Of a stretch of DNA of 39,609 bases, positions 1 through 13,000 are shown piece after piece. The stretch is from Mnemiopsis leidyi (Eukaryota; Ctenophora; Tentaculata; Lobata; Bolinopsidae): contig JH155592.1 of NCBI GenBank assembly GCA_000226015.1, forward strand, positions 114,470 through 154,078, in the 5' to 3' direction. The number at the start of each line of letters is the position of its first letter. The first letter of the stretch is position 1. Made by a program: the position numbers and the translations under genes. Under the pieces are notes generated by a model. The model ran no database searches. It had not been told where the DNA came from and worked only from the letters and a program-made list of their open reading frames with translations.

Positions 1-523
1 AACAATCCAATGGGAATAGAATTTCCACAACAATATGAAATATTTTATTGTATTTGTATGTACAATTTCAGAAAGTAGTCAGTTAGTTGCAGCATGTGTG
101 TATAATAATCTCGGAGCAGATGATAGTTGTTGGTGGTAGTACCAATAGACTAGAAAAGGGTCCGGCAACCAGCAGCAACTAATGAAGGATGTAGTAGCTC
201 GATAGAAACCATATTGATATAGGAGTAGTTGCATGGCAGTTTGTCAAAGCATACAGCAAAGCTTACGAATTTCAAGTAATAAAATGAAATTTTTTGTTCA
301 TTCATAAAAACCTGACGTCATGACGCATGTGACCATTTGTTCAAAAAATTACATTTGACAATATCAAATATCACGCGCAATAACTTCAAAATTATTTAGC
401 ATGCATTAGACGGCGCACGCGAGCAAGCGGTACTAGCAACGCCAAACGGAGCGATTAGTTGCGCGGCTCTACGCAACGTGGTCCCACCGTGCGCTGGAGG
501 CTGCCGCTTCGCGGCGGCAGGGC

Positions 524-530
524 TATAAAA
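524..530 (+). promoter_or_regulatory. TATA-like box beneath a GC hairpin
   Basis: GGCTATAAAACG directly follows the hairpin CTGCCGC-TTCGCG-GCGGCAG (501-520) in a GC-rich stretch. It looks like a core promoter, but no gene can be attached to it. Confidence 0.35.
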
Positions 531-598
531 CGTGTAGCAACACCTGGCTAGGTTAAGGGCGTGCACGAATGCGCTAAAACAGCGAGCCTAATACCTCA

Positions 599-712
599 AC
601 GGGCGATGCGCGTCTAGAATTTCTTCGCGTCTAGAATTTCTTCGCCAGGCCAGAAATGCAAATGCGTGACAGCGCGTGATGGCCGCGACAGTAGGTTATC
701 TACCTACAACTA
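599..712. repeat. Direct repeat, copy 1
   Basis: Shares CAACGGGCGATGCGCGTCTA, GAATTTCTTCGC, GTGACAGCGCGTGATGGCCG and CGACAGTAGGTTAT with copy 2, 402 bp away. It has an extra internal duplication of a 17 bp GCGTCTAGAATTTCTTC block. Confidence 0.85.
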
Positions 713-1000
713 AAACCAAAAACAGCGGCGCACTGTCGATGACATGGTTTTAACACGGGTCGAGCTTTGGCGAAAAACGTGCTTCCGAATTTTCCACTTT
801 TTCAAAATGACGGTTCGTGCTCAATTTGACGCGCCGAACAAAATCCGTCCCATTTTGAAACGATAACATCTTTTTCAAAAAGCGTCCTGTTTTCAATTTC
901 GAGATCAACATCTTACGAGATTTCACTTGCGCCGTACGTCCACCTTTCCGTATGTGTACCATTAAGGATGTCGAGTGATGGTAACTAATTCCCTGGATCA

Positions 1001-1089
1001 TCAACGGGCGATGCGCGTCTAGAATTTCTTCGCCAGAAATGCGTGACAGCGCGTGATGGCCGCGACAGTAGGTTATCAACCTACAACTG
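1001..1089. repeat. Direct repeat, copy 2
   Basis: Shorter copy of the 599-712 block, nearly identical over about 85 bp. The two copies bracket about 290 bp of otherwise unexplained sequence. Confidence 0.85.
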
Positions 1090-3915
1090 GATCACTGTAT
1101 GGGTGCCCAAGCACCAAGCTGACCGGCTGTCTCCTCAGTTCTAGTGTTTAAAAAACTAGGACCAATTCTTCAAAAAGCGTCATCAGCGCGAAAAGCGTCC
1201 TGAGCTGTTTTGAAAATCCTTCACAATTTTGAAACTGTGTCATTTTCGACTGCGCGGCTCCTTGGGTGATTTTACTTTTAGAAAGTCAACTTTTACAAAA
1301 TGTGGACCCGTGTAATTTAGTCGAAGGTTCACAACCTACATTCGTATAACAGTTTAAATTAGTTTACATCAGATTGTCTAATTCTCTTAAATGTACACAC
1401 TGCCGATGAGGATTTAAATTGTTGACTTGACTCTTGATCTTTCTCGTACCTTAACTGTAACAGTTACACACAACATTAACAAGAATTTCGCCCATTATTC
1501 CCGACAGACGGGCGATATATTTCCACCCAGCCGTAGCTGTTAACATCTTATTTGAGATTGATGAAGAATAATACTACACTTTACATACTCGCCACTCAAT
1601 TGCAGAGATTTTAGGCATGAGCCATGCATTGATAACACGCACCATGTTTATAAAATTGACATGGCACGTGCATTATAAAATGAAAATTGTGCGCGCTAAA
1701 ACTCTTGCGCTAGGTTGTTAGTTCGATTTGCTATTGCTTCGTTTTGTCGACGATTTGATCTGATTCTGTGTTGCAATGTGTTGTAGGTATGCGAGTGAAA
1801 TTTTGCCATCTGGCATTCATTCATTGTCTTAAAGTTAAACCTTTAATATCCTGTTGCATTTGGATTTTGGTTACAATCGATAACTTCATGAAGCTTCATC
1901 TATTACAATGGGAAAATTCGCAAAAATCACTCCTATTCCTTAGTTTTAGAAGTCGGATTTCATCATTTACGAAGAGTGATTGAAGTAAACAAACAACTTT
2001 ATCGCTAATGTCACAATGCACATTTTAATTTTGCACCGCCCAAATCGATCAATTATCGTGATTTTCAGTGACTTTTTGTGTTTGAGAAAATGTTTTAGCC
2101 GCCTATGTTTTTTGTTATTGTTGTCAGTTACATCATACAGACAAACACTTTGATTGCCATGTCCCAATTTGCAAAACCAATCATTAAATTTAATCAAATC
2201 CCACACTCACGATCTCATCCATTAAATTTAATCAGTCTACAGTGATGCGCGGCGCATTGGCCATTGAATTTAAAACAATTTCTAACCCTGCGCAATCGCT
2301 GTTTTGATAAAGGAGCGGGACACGACGACGACGGACCACCATCCTGCTAACCCCACTATACTAGTACTACCAAATCTCCCGATTCCTAACCACCTTATGC
2401 CTTGTTAAGGCCGCTTCGCGGCCGGCTGGGTGGAAAAAATAGAGACAAAATAAAGCAATTACTCTATCTATACTTAAAGCAATTCATTACATTTGCAGTT
2501 TCAATAATCTGTTATTGATAAAACCGGCAGAGAGGACACAAGCGAGCACATGAAATTCTTCTGTCCGTCACAAAATGGAAAATAAATACAAGGTATTAAA
2601 TCGTGTATCGCTGGTTTAAAAAAAGTATTAGTCATACTCATAGTGCGACAGGGATTAAATTTAAGGTCTTAACTTTAATCAAAACAGCAACTATTAGTAT
2701 TGGTCGGGAAAAGTGTTGATAATTCTTTACATAGTAGCTACTACTCAACCTTTTACTTAAAATCCATTTCACAAATACAAGGTCAAAATTCATGATAAGA
2801 ATTTAAACTTAAATCATTAGATAATGAGACTTTGACGAGATGCAATTCCATTTCCCGTCTAAAGTTCTATTCCTAATTCTATTTCTAATTTCAAACGTAA
2901 AATTCTAAAGATTCCATGGCCGCGAAAATTGTAAAAGTGGTAATCAAATTCAAAGTGATTAATACGCTAAGATAGGATTATCTGACCTTATTTCCATTTT
3001 GACATTTTATATTTTAACAATAGTTTATGTTCGGTTCCATTATTTCTTGGACGACCTTAAGTAATATGATTTATATTTATAAATGAACGGATATCATCAT
3101 TGTGATTGATCATGTTATTGGGCAGCAATTAGGCTCACTTTTAGTTTTAATTTGCATTAATACTTTATTAGAAGTTTTACTAGTATTTTATTTATACTTC
3201 TTCTCTTTTGAACTATTCTTCCTTTATCAAATTCGGAATTCGGTTTTTTGATTACTGTAAGTGTAGATGTAACAAATATTTCATGTTGCTTTAAAATGGA
3301 AAGACCGTGCATTGTCTTCTTGAAATATCGGATAACTGACCAACTCCAAGTATCATGTCCATTACAGCATACAATGCAGACAAACATGCGCCAGCACAAA
3401 ATTGTCAATAAAAACTTCAGCGTGTCGTCATAAGAGTTGTTGTTAATTTAATGTTCCTTGAAACGATTTGTGTAAAAGTTGTCAAAAATTCTGAAAACCC
3501 AAAGGTCTGAAAGTGAAAGTGAAAGTGAAAGATCAAGTCGGTTTAAAGTTAGGGTTCAATCCAGTCAACGTAATCAATCATTTATTAAAAAATTCACGCT
3601 CTCCTTTCACAACAACAGTAGCCTTAAACTTAAAGGTAACAAATTACTCAAAATCAACTAATTATCAATTACATTATTAAGGTAACAAGCAAAACAGGTA
3701 AATTATTGGGACACAGTCTGAGACACACACAAAATTACAGACTATAAAAAGGTAATAAGGTAATTTCGGGTCGCGGCCATTCACCCTCTTTTATATTAAT
3801 ATTATATCCCGTAATAGCGTCGCTCAATATTTTTTGACCGGGCCTAACTTCTTATTGGTCAATCGCTGTCACACAATACAAAAAATCTCAGGCCCTTCCC
3901 CGAAAATACCTCCCT

Positions 3916-4049
3916 CTATTCCAGACGAATATCTTCGTTTTGATAAGAATTGTGAACGTTGTTCTGGATCGAGGTAGAGTTCCCCAAGTTTCTGCTGCTG
4001 CTCGGAATGTCGGACTTAGACCGACGATGTGTCAGTATTGCTTCTGTGT
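3916..4049 (-). CDS. Putative exchanger exon 16 (C-terminus, stop)
   Basis: Acceptor CTAAAAACCTCAG|AC, one base carried in from exon 15, then 43 open codons and TAG at 3916-3918. The product is polar with a basic-Ser motif ([15 protein letters not shown]), like the phosphorylatable tails of NHEs. There is no clear residue homology, so the call rests on phase, splice site and open frame. A minus-strand AATAAA lies near 3577. Alternatively the protein could end at 4748 by reading past exon 15. Confidence 0.5.
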
Positions 4050-7000
4050 CTGAGGTTTTTAGATGAAGGTTTGTGAAATTTCATAACGAAAAGACGTGAT
4101 TTTGGAGTAAAGCATGTAGCACACATTAACTCAACTTAGTAATTACATAGTAATTGCACAGTAATTACAACATAGTAATAACTAAATTATTGTCAGTAAA
4201 ATAGAAAGAGTAAGTAAATGAATAAGAATCGGGAAGAATTGCATGTTCAAAAATTGTAATCCCCAGTAACACTGATACTTATGGTAAAAGCAAAAGATTT
4301 GGCGGGTGATTTATTATTTACAATCAGCTTTGTGAAATCCTGATTTAAGGTTAATTTAGAGTTTGCTGCTCCTTAATCTTAACACATAACAGAACATGAA
4401 TCATTAAATAAGAAGGCACCAGTGGCAGTAATGGTTTGATTAGCGGCGAATGCCGAGTTTTGGATCATGGGACATGGTTACATTGCAATTTCTGCATTAC
4501 ATTTCACATTTTTACGTATTACTTTCTCTGATCTCTTAAGTCTCGAGAGGGTCCATCACTATTTCTTCGTTTGCTATAAATTGGCAAAAAAGTTTGTTCC
4601 AAACAGATATTTAGATTGAAATGTATTTTTTATGGTTCACGAAGTTCAACAATGGACAAACTAAAATTCCAAAAATTTTGATTTCTAGTCTTCACCTCAA
4701 ACTTATGTTTAATTCTGACAGAGGTCAATAAAGTTGAAAACAATAAATTATGACAAAAAGCGAGAGGAAAAAGTACCTTCGACAGGATGATAATTATCGT
4801 CTAGGATGGAAACGTCGTCCTCCCCCAAACTTTCTTGACGATCAGCTCGCCGTTCCGATGTCAACCATCGTCCCACAACTCCGCACCAGGGAAACGCCTG
4901 CGGAGTAAATGTTAGCAACCATCGTCCCACAACACCGCACCAGGGAAACGCCTGCGGAGTAAATGTTAGAAACCATCGTCCCACAACACCGCACCAGGGA
5001 ATTGCCTGCGGAGTAAATTTTAGCAACATGTTATGGTTAAGTATATCGGTTTGGTAGTTTTTGAGCTTGAGTGGAACAAGCTTTATCTTAGCAGGGATCT
5101 TTGGACTTTACAACACTATACTGGTTGTCTGATACAGGCTTTACCCCAGACTCACCTCTTCAGTAGTAGACCCCTCTATCGTGAGCAATGGTACAAGATA
5201 GGAGTAGTCTGCCTTGAGGAACCTCCACCCAAGTTCTCCTAGTCCTGCAACAGTATCACTTTTCAAACACAAGGAAATGTTTTGATGTGATCACCAGCGA
5301 GAATTGGGACGTAAGAACAAAGAGGTCCAGAGATTGATATCAATCTAAGTTGACTGTTTTAATGACAGTTGTAAGTGGGTCAGTAAATTGACCGGTTTTG
5401 ATGATTAAGTAAAAGAAATGAGTCAGATTGCTGACTGTGAATTTACTGACCGGTCTGCTCTTGTAATCTATGTAAGTCTTCGTCCCCGATTTCTTTTCTT
5501 GCCAGCTGGTTAATTATGTGATCTGTCTCAGCGTCCTCTACTATACCAACTCTGTAAAAAAAATAAACGTTTTAATCAGGGTTACTGTTTAGCAAAATAC
5601 CTTAATCAATATCATTATTTTCTTGATAAACTTTAGCTATAAGAGAATAAGATATAATAGATATTTTGTGGACACAAAAACGGGTAAAAGACTGTGCTTC
5701 ACTCTTTTAACATGCCAACGCGTTGGTGATGTAAAGTAGAGGGATTTCTTTGTCAGTTTAATCAGAAATAGGACTGCAAGTGTTGTTACGTACATCAAGG
5801 GATACGCAATGGTATTACTAAATTAATTCATATTTTCTATATCTTTCTATGCCATTGCGAATCCCAGCTAGAAGATGTACGTAACTAGCAGTCCTATTTT
5901 TGATTAAACAAACAAGGTGGCATCGATTGGAACTTAGTTTATTACATTCTTAGTCAATTATATGATCTAGGAAACGTGAAATGATTTTACATCTGAGCAT
6001 TGTTTAGCTGCTTCAAAGTTAGATAGTATGATCAAAGCGGCTTCACAAGTTTTAACAGTACAGAAAACAGCTTCTCACATAAAGTGTATAAGTTCAAAAA
6101 ACTTTAAGTGAAGTAAAACTTTACGTTTTATAGAAAAGTTTCAACTTAAACTTTTAGTTAATTTTATTCTTGGTAGAATTTGAGTAAATTATAAATCACA
6201 ATTAGGTTTTAGCATTTCAATTGTCGAGCTCGCAGCTTTATTAGCAATAATTCACCAAAAGCTAGGCAGTAGGCTGATGAATTTTCATGACGTAACTTAA
6301 TTTTTTTTGGAGAATATATAGTAGCATTGAAGGATTTGGTAAATTACCAAAACGAAAAATATAATGAAAAATTTGTAAAATTATAACTCATACAGCACAA
6401 TAAAAAGTCTACACTGCGTAAAAGGTTGAAAATAAAGTAAAGAAGATAAGACAATCAGTGGTAGCGGCTGTTTTGGCAGGGCGGCGATCAGTCAACAGAT
6501 CTTACCGTTCAAAGCCGGGATCAACCCTAGATTGGAGCAATTTTGTCACACGTTGCGAGGCAAATTTTATACTAACATATTTTAATTTTTTAGTTTTATT
6601 ATATTGTAAGACACACGTTGCGTGGTAACTTTTCCACAAAAATCGTTTTAATCTGTGTATTTTCCTCATATTGTAGAATAAATAAAGTTGATCCATCAAG
6701 TTCGATAAATGTTGAATGACAGACACAGATGCAAAAATATAAAAGTTTAGATATAATTTTATCCATGATCATTATTGAATCATTTAAGTTACATTTATCA
6801 TTCAGTTTCAGAAATCTATTGACGATTGTCGCGATGTGACCACCAACCAAAAACAGAAAGAATCGTCAGGATAAAAAAGGCATTAACATAATCCAATGGA
6901 CCAATGCAATGATAAAAGAACTAAGGATGGATTACCAAACTGGGCATATTACCAAATAAGGGCATGGTACCAAAAACTTACCTTATACGGAGCAGTTCTA

Positions 7001-10000
7001 GGACAGTGGTAGTAGCACTACCGTTTACTAGAACGGTAGCTAAGACGATGACTAGAGTGGTCGTCAGAATGATTCGTCTTGGTTCCCCCTCGCTGTACTC
7101 TGCAGCTAGAGCGAACGCTATCGCCCCTCTAAGTCCTGATAAAGGGCAGCACATGATGTAAGCAGTAAATTTATTGATCTGGTAGGATTGAGAGTTTGAT
7201 ATCCAGGATTGCGTTATTCAAATATAGCAAAAGGGGGAGGGGGTAATCCTAATCACTTTTTTATGTAGTTATAGTAGCTTGAATTTGAGATTTTAGATTT
7301 AAAACAGACTTATATTATCAACATCGACTACAGTTTTGTCGTTTATTTATAGCAGGGCAGTATAACTGTGTGACACTGACAGTTACTGCCGACAAAATTT
7401 GTGCAACTTTATAGAACTGTTTTCCTCACAATCTAAATCTATACAACAACGACTTTTTGACTCACATTCAAACTCGAGACTAAGAAATCAGAAACTGAAT
7501 CTTCAATGCCACATGAGAAAACACGTTAATTAAATGCAAACAATGTTAAATTGAATAGTCATGAAGCACAGTTCCATTTTTCTCTATGTATGTATTATTT
7601 TAACTATAACCAAGAATCAACAGTTTAGCATTGAGAATTGAGAAATAGCACATAGAAGAAAATGTTTCTGAAGTTTGGCGTCAAAGATAGAATTTGTCTA
7701 AAACCATTTAATCACAAAATAAACAAAAATTCATCTCATAAAATCTGCTCCGATGTCCTACTCCTTCCCAAAGATGAGTAAATCTTGGATCTCTTGACCC
7801 TGGATCTGCCACTATACCTATTAAACCTCGTAACAAGATTACTCTTTAAGTCCCTACTCCTGTAAACAATAACAACTTGAGTCAGCAGGGCGTTCAACAA
7901 GGGCAGGGTGGTGGAACACAGGTTCTCCAGGATAAAGTCATGAGTGGGGGTACCCTGGTTGTGGTTGTATCCCAGCAGTCCCAACATGATGAACACGTAG
8001 ACAAAGTAGTAGAGAACAGAGGGTGATATACAGATAACGAAGATGGCGGTGAGCCAGGTGACGGTGATGGTGACGGTGCGGTGTCGGGTCGCGGCGGTCG
8101 AGGCTGGGTAGGGTCTCCTCATGTAGAAGATCATGAGGAAGAGGCAGGAGATGGTGAGGATACAGGGCACCAGGAGGGGGAGGAGGAGGGTAAGGATGAA
8201 GGTGCAAGCTAGACCCTGGAAACAGTGCACTCCCGCTCTATCACATCCCCACACCAGATTGTGGCAGAGATTCCCACCCACTCGACCAAAACTCACGTAC
8301 GGATCCACCTCGCTGATATGCAGGAAGTGTCGGACAAAGAGTACAGTTTCAGAAAGTCCGACTGAAAGCCAGAAAATTAGATACCCAACTAGGAATCCTT
8401 GAGCAAGTCGCTTGTTTATAACTTTGAAGGGGCGAGCTGTTTGTAAAGTTCTAGTAACACACAGCATAGTGTTAGCGAAGACAGACACTTTGTAGCACAC
8501 TTCCACACTGACTTTAGAAGCGAGTAGAGCCCAGAGCGAGCCAGTATCTTGTCTCTCTGTCCGGTACAACACCACCAGGACTACAAACTGACAGTACAGA
8601 CCCAGGACCATTAGACCGTCAAACAGCGCTATCACTAGGTACATCCCGGGAACAAAACTCTTGTTTTTGAGCCGGGTAAAGTAGAAGCTAGCTACAGTAA
8701 TGTCGAAGAAGATAACGCAGATGCCAGCTGCTGTGTTGTAGGGGATGAAGGGGAGGATGTAGGAGCGGGAGTAGAGTAGGAAACTGTAGAGGTAGGTTGT
8801 GGTGATGTCTGTAGAGGTGATAAGAGAGAGGGCGGTGTGGTTCATTGTTTAGAGATACTGAGAGTTAGGGTTGTTGTTAAGGGTTGTTGTTAAGCGTTGT
8901 TGTTAGGGATTATAGTTAGGGGTTGTTGTTAGGAGTTATAGTCTGGGGTTGTTGATAAGGGTTGAAGTTAGGGGTTGTAGTAGGGATTGTTGATAAGGGA
9001 TATGTTTTAAGGAACTGTCGTAGCAAATAGTTTTAGATATGGTGGGTGTAAGGGGTTGTTCTCAGTGGTATCCGTTAGGGTTCGTAAAACGGTTGTTAGT
9101 TGTTATTTAGGGCGGTAGCTCGGGGTCGCTAATAGAGGTAGTCCTGGAAGTTTTTATCAATGATATTCATATACTAAATGATCGAATATTCAATAATCAT
9201 GTGTAATGAAACCAATCGAAAAAAGCAAATGGCAACATGAAACGTATTGACTTTTAAATGGTGAATGAAACAATTATCGATGAAGCACAAAACAAAAGCA
9301 AAGATTTAAAAAGTGCACTAAAAATGGGACAACTTTTAACCGATACTTCAGTTCAGCGGTTGTTTTCATGAGGTGCAGCATGAACGCATGGTCAATGTCA
9401 AACTTCAACGCTGTCCATTAATTCCAAATATTTTATGTAACATTTCATAAAGCTGCAAGGTACAGAGATATTAATACGTGCACCATGGCCGCATAGGGCA
9501 TAACGATTAACGGTGCCTACTGCCTATACATCTTTCTCTCTGTCTCGTTATATGTGTTTCATTTTTGTTTGCTTACAAGAATACACGTTGAGGAAATAAG
9601 ATGAAAAGAAAGCCTAAGAATAAGATGTAAGACTGAATTCTATAATTAACGGTCACGTAGCTATAAACAATTTCATCACTACAAAGTAAATAAAAGTAAC
9701 AATGTCGAAATAAAACTTTAGCTAGCCTAATGAGTTGATATTATTGTATACTGTATAGCTGAAGGCACGGTAATTATAAGTTTGTTTCAAAACATAAAGA
9801 ACGAAGTCATCATTAAACTGGGCCATGGGGATAAAAGTCAGAGAAGAGAACTTTATCTTGATGAAAGAGAAGGTTGCGTACTTGAAAAGAAAATAATATC
9901 GACCCATTCGACCCGGAAGAGTAACCACATGTGTAGGTTTAAAAACGTGTATTTCAAACAACGTGTACTTCAGACAACGTGTATTTCAAACAACGTGTAT

Positions 10001-13000
10001 TTCAAACAACGTGTATTTCAAACAACGTGTATTTCAAACAACGTGTATTTCAGACAACGTGTATTTCAGACAACGTGTATTTCAAACAACGTGTATTTCA
10101 GACAACGTGTATTTCAGACAACGTGTATTTCAGACAACGTGTATTTCAGAAAAGTATACCTCAAAGGTTTCAGGGAGATTGTATATCCTGATAACGTACT
10201 CTGTTGTACTTTGTACTGGTAAGTGTTAACAATAATCGTAGAAATATTTAAAAATTTTCACCGTATCATAGAGGGATAAAAATTACATGGCGATTTGATA
10301 TTCGGCCAAATTCAAAAATTGCGAAATAAATGTAGAATTCGAGTCAGAGACTACCACGATTTTACCTTCTAATCAAGTTTAAAATCACAAACATAGGCCA
10401 TCCCCTTACCACAAATATTAAACACAAGCTTTTTACTGGTGACTGATTTGGACAGAATAGGATAATGGCACATTCAAACAAACCAGTCTTTTAAAACAAT
10501 TAAACAATATTGAAGTTTTCTCTCTAAACAAGAATTTGTAAAGAAGCGGGACAGCGGACAACAGGAAACTGCAAGATTTGATCAGCGAGCCAAAGTGGAC
10601 GGATTAATTCTTACTTATGACGGGAAGTATGACTTGAAACATCCAGTATTGACTTCCCGTGCTTCTCCGAGCTTCGGAAATAGAAAAAACTGATGGTCCT
10701 TATAACCGAAACAATTATTATTAATCTGTCAGGAGTTTTAGACTTGCTAAATTGAAATGTGACATGTTTAGCAGATGTCCTTACGCAGAATTCGTGACTA
10801 GGATGAAAAACTAAAAAATGAACCACTTAAAATCGGTCAACTTCACAAATATAAAAAAATTATTGACTTTAACTATAAACAACATAGGATGTTTAAATCA
10901 GACCGATTGCGCGCCGGCATATAAATATCCACTTAGCAGTATGACATTCGCTAATAGTAATTAAACAGCTTGCAGTGCGATTAAAACAGCGACTTCTCGG
11001 AGTGCGATAATTTTTTTAATCGCAGGGGTTGACGGTAAGTGGCAACGTGATTATATGTATGCGAATTTAACAACATAACTGCGAATAATCGCACTCGACG
11101 TTACCTCTAGCGATTATTGCCTCTTGCAAGGTCTTGCTTCAGCGTGTATCATCGAGTATATAATCGCTCGAGGCGACGCTGAGTTTGATTATTTTCAGTT
11201 GATATAAAATCTAGTCTTTCAATTGAAATTTAATAAACTTAAACGTTTTATAAAAAACTATAAAGTCCTTATAAAGGTTTCTACATACAACATGACAAAT
11301 AGGACCTTATTGTAACATTTTCTTTGAGCATTCAGAACGTTGCTTCTAACTAGCTAGTACCAGAAAGAAACCAGTACAAGAACTTCCGACCTGTTACCTA
11401 GCAATAACTTATTTTACTGGGTAGACTGTAGAGAGGAGGCCAGGGGGTTTAACTTGAACAGGACAGGTGTTAAACAAATACAATAGGGTGGGAGAAGTTT
11501 AACAGACTGATTTACTCGAGGTTTCAGGTCGTCGCAGCCCCAAATATAGTTAACGAGATAGCCACTCCTTGTTGGAGAATAGGATGTGAGAGAAGTTGTT
11601 AACCAAAATAAGCTTGCTGCTGGAATTCACTATTTAAGAATAAATCTCGTAATCAATGTTTCAACTGCTGTCCAGTTTCCACAAATAAAACGCAATAGAT
11701 AGTCAGCAAAATGAATCGATCTATTTTATTTTCAGCGGTTATTACTTATTTTTATCATCTGAAATCATATATTTAACTTGCCTATCATTGTTTTTAAATA
11801 AAAAAGTGCATAACCATAATTCTCATTATGTTAAAAGCGTAGATTTGTGTTTTATAATAATAAATACGAGCACACTTAAAAATACATTTATCTGTTTATA
11901 TTTTGTTGAAAAAATAAATACTGAGAAAGAGACAACTGTTACAAAACAATTCTAAATCAAACCTAGAGACATTGTCATAAGTCTCAGAGACATGGTCAAC
12001 TCTAATCACAAACCTTAAGACATGGTCAACTCTAATTACAAATCTAGAGACGCGTTCAGTGTTTATGGCACTAGAAATTACCATGATTACAGAACAAAAT
12101 TAGTCCATGTTGTCAGTTCTAGGGTGACTTCCCATGCTCGCCAGAATGAGAGGTGACAGACGGACGGATCTACCAAGAAAGAACTATAATTAGAAATTAG
12201 AGGAGAAATGGAACAGAAAGAGTTTCGGACGATAATCTTATAAGTGCGGCGTTTCGTATCTCGGTTTTTACAAAAATGGAAAATTGAAATTCTGATGAGA
12301 GGTTCTGTATCAAGAGAACGATTTATCCGCGTCAAGAGGGCTTGTCAGGCAATGACGGCATTTGATGAATGTGAAAAACTTAATCTTCTTTTTTGAACTT
12401 CGTAGCAAAAGCAAGTTAGAACGTTGGATAAATTGGTGGCGACGCTCTGAAAACGACTTGTGTTTGAATGACACAGGGGTATAAATGTTTAGAGAATTTT
12501 GCGAAACAAATTCTGCGATGCTCCGCGGCACAACGTATCATTTAAATCACATAAACGGTGATAAGATTAACTTACTTTTAAGAATAATTAAGTGCCCAGG
12601 CCCCAGAATGGTCGAGTGACCTTATTCAAAGTGCTTTGTGGGGTCGAGTAGGTCACCACAATGGCCCCGCTTGAATTAGTGAGCGAGGCACCTACCTTAT
12701 AGACAGAGCATTAGCAGCGATTATCCATTTAGATACTAATTGTTAAGATAATGGTATTGTTAACTGAATTAAGATAAAAGGATTTCTTGTTTATGGCAAC
12801 TTACGGAGAATGTGCCTTTGAGCAAATCATGATTCGATGTTTTAATGTTTAATTGTTTAATTCGTATTATGATAATATTACCTTGAAATTTGGATCAGAT
12901 ATGGAATCGCCAGGAAGATAAGCATCAGACTTTATTGCCTCACGAGTTATCAGATGTTCTCTAGAAAGCCGGATATTGGTTGTCGGAAAAGATCGTTGAT

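Larger units (their letters stand above)
1..3915. other. Left flank, no supported gene
   Basis: Lies downstream of the exchanger stop, so the lower-numbered end may be 3'-UTR and intergenic. It holds the duplicated block (599-1089) and its TATA-like box, a second GCCGCTTCGCGGC hairpin (2409-2423), two copies of ATTAAATTTAATCA near 2185 and 2220, and a GAAAGT run near 3510. Open frames here (for example minus strand 750-1079, 109 codons) overlap the repeats and have no recognisable domain. Confidence 0.6.

Noticed and set aside
750..1079. 109-codon minus-strand ORF
   Set aside because: Overlaps the duplicated block, has no recognisable domain or splice context, and could be chance. Mentioned only within the left-flank entry.
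4748..5029. Independent 93-codon minus-strand protein made of 18-residue repeats
   Set aside because: The acidic part aligns with the NHE6 tail, and splice sites and phase place it as exchanger exon 15; its apparent start lies in the intron.
7938..8402. His/Pro-rich and Arg-rich ORFs over the GPCR
   Set aside because: Other-frame readings of the GPCR coding sequence, which has the seven-helix profile.
8872..9001. Interstitial telomeric repeat
   Set aside because: Units vary in length and sequence and rarely contain an intact TTAGGG.
9782..10229. Overlapping open frames (up to 146 codons) with Cys-Ile-Ser-Asn repeats
   Set aside because: They are translations of a 16 bp stop-free minisatellite in all three frames; no start context, splice sites or domain.
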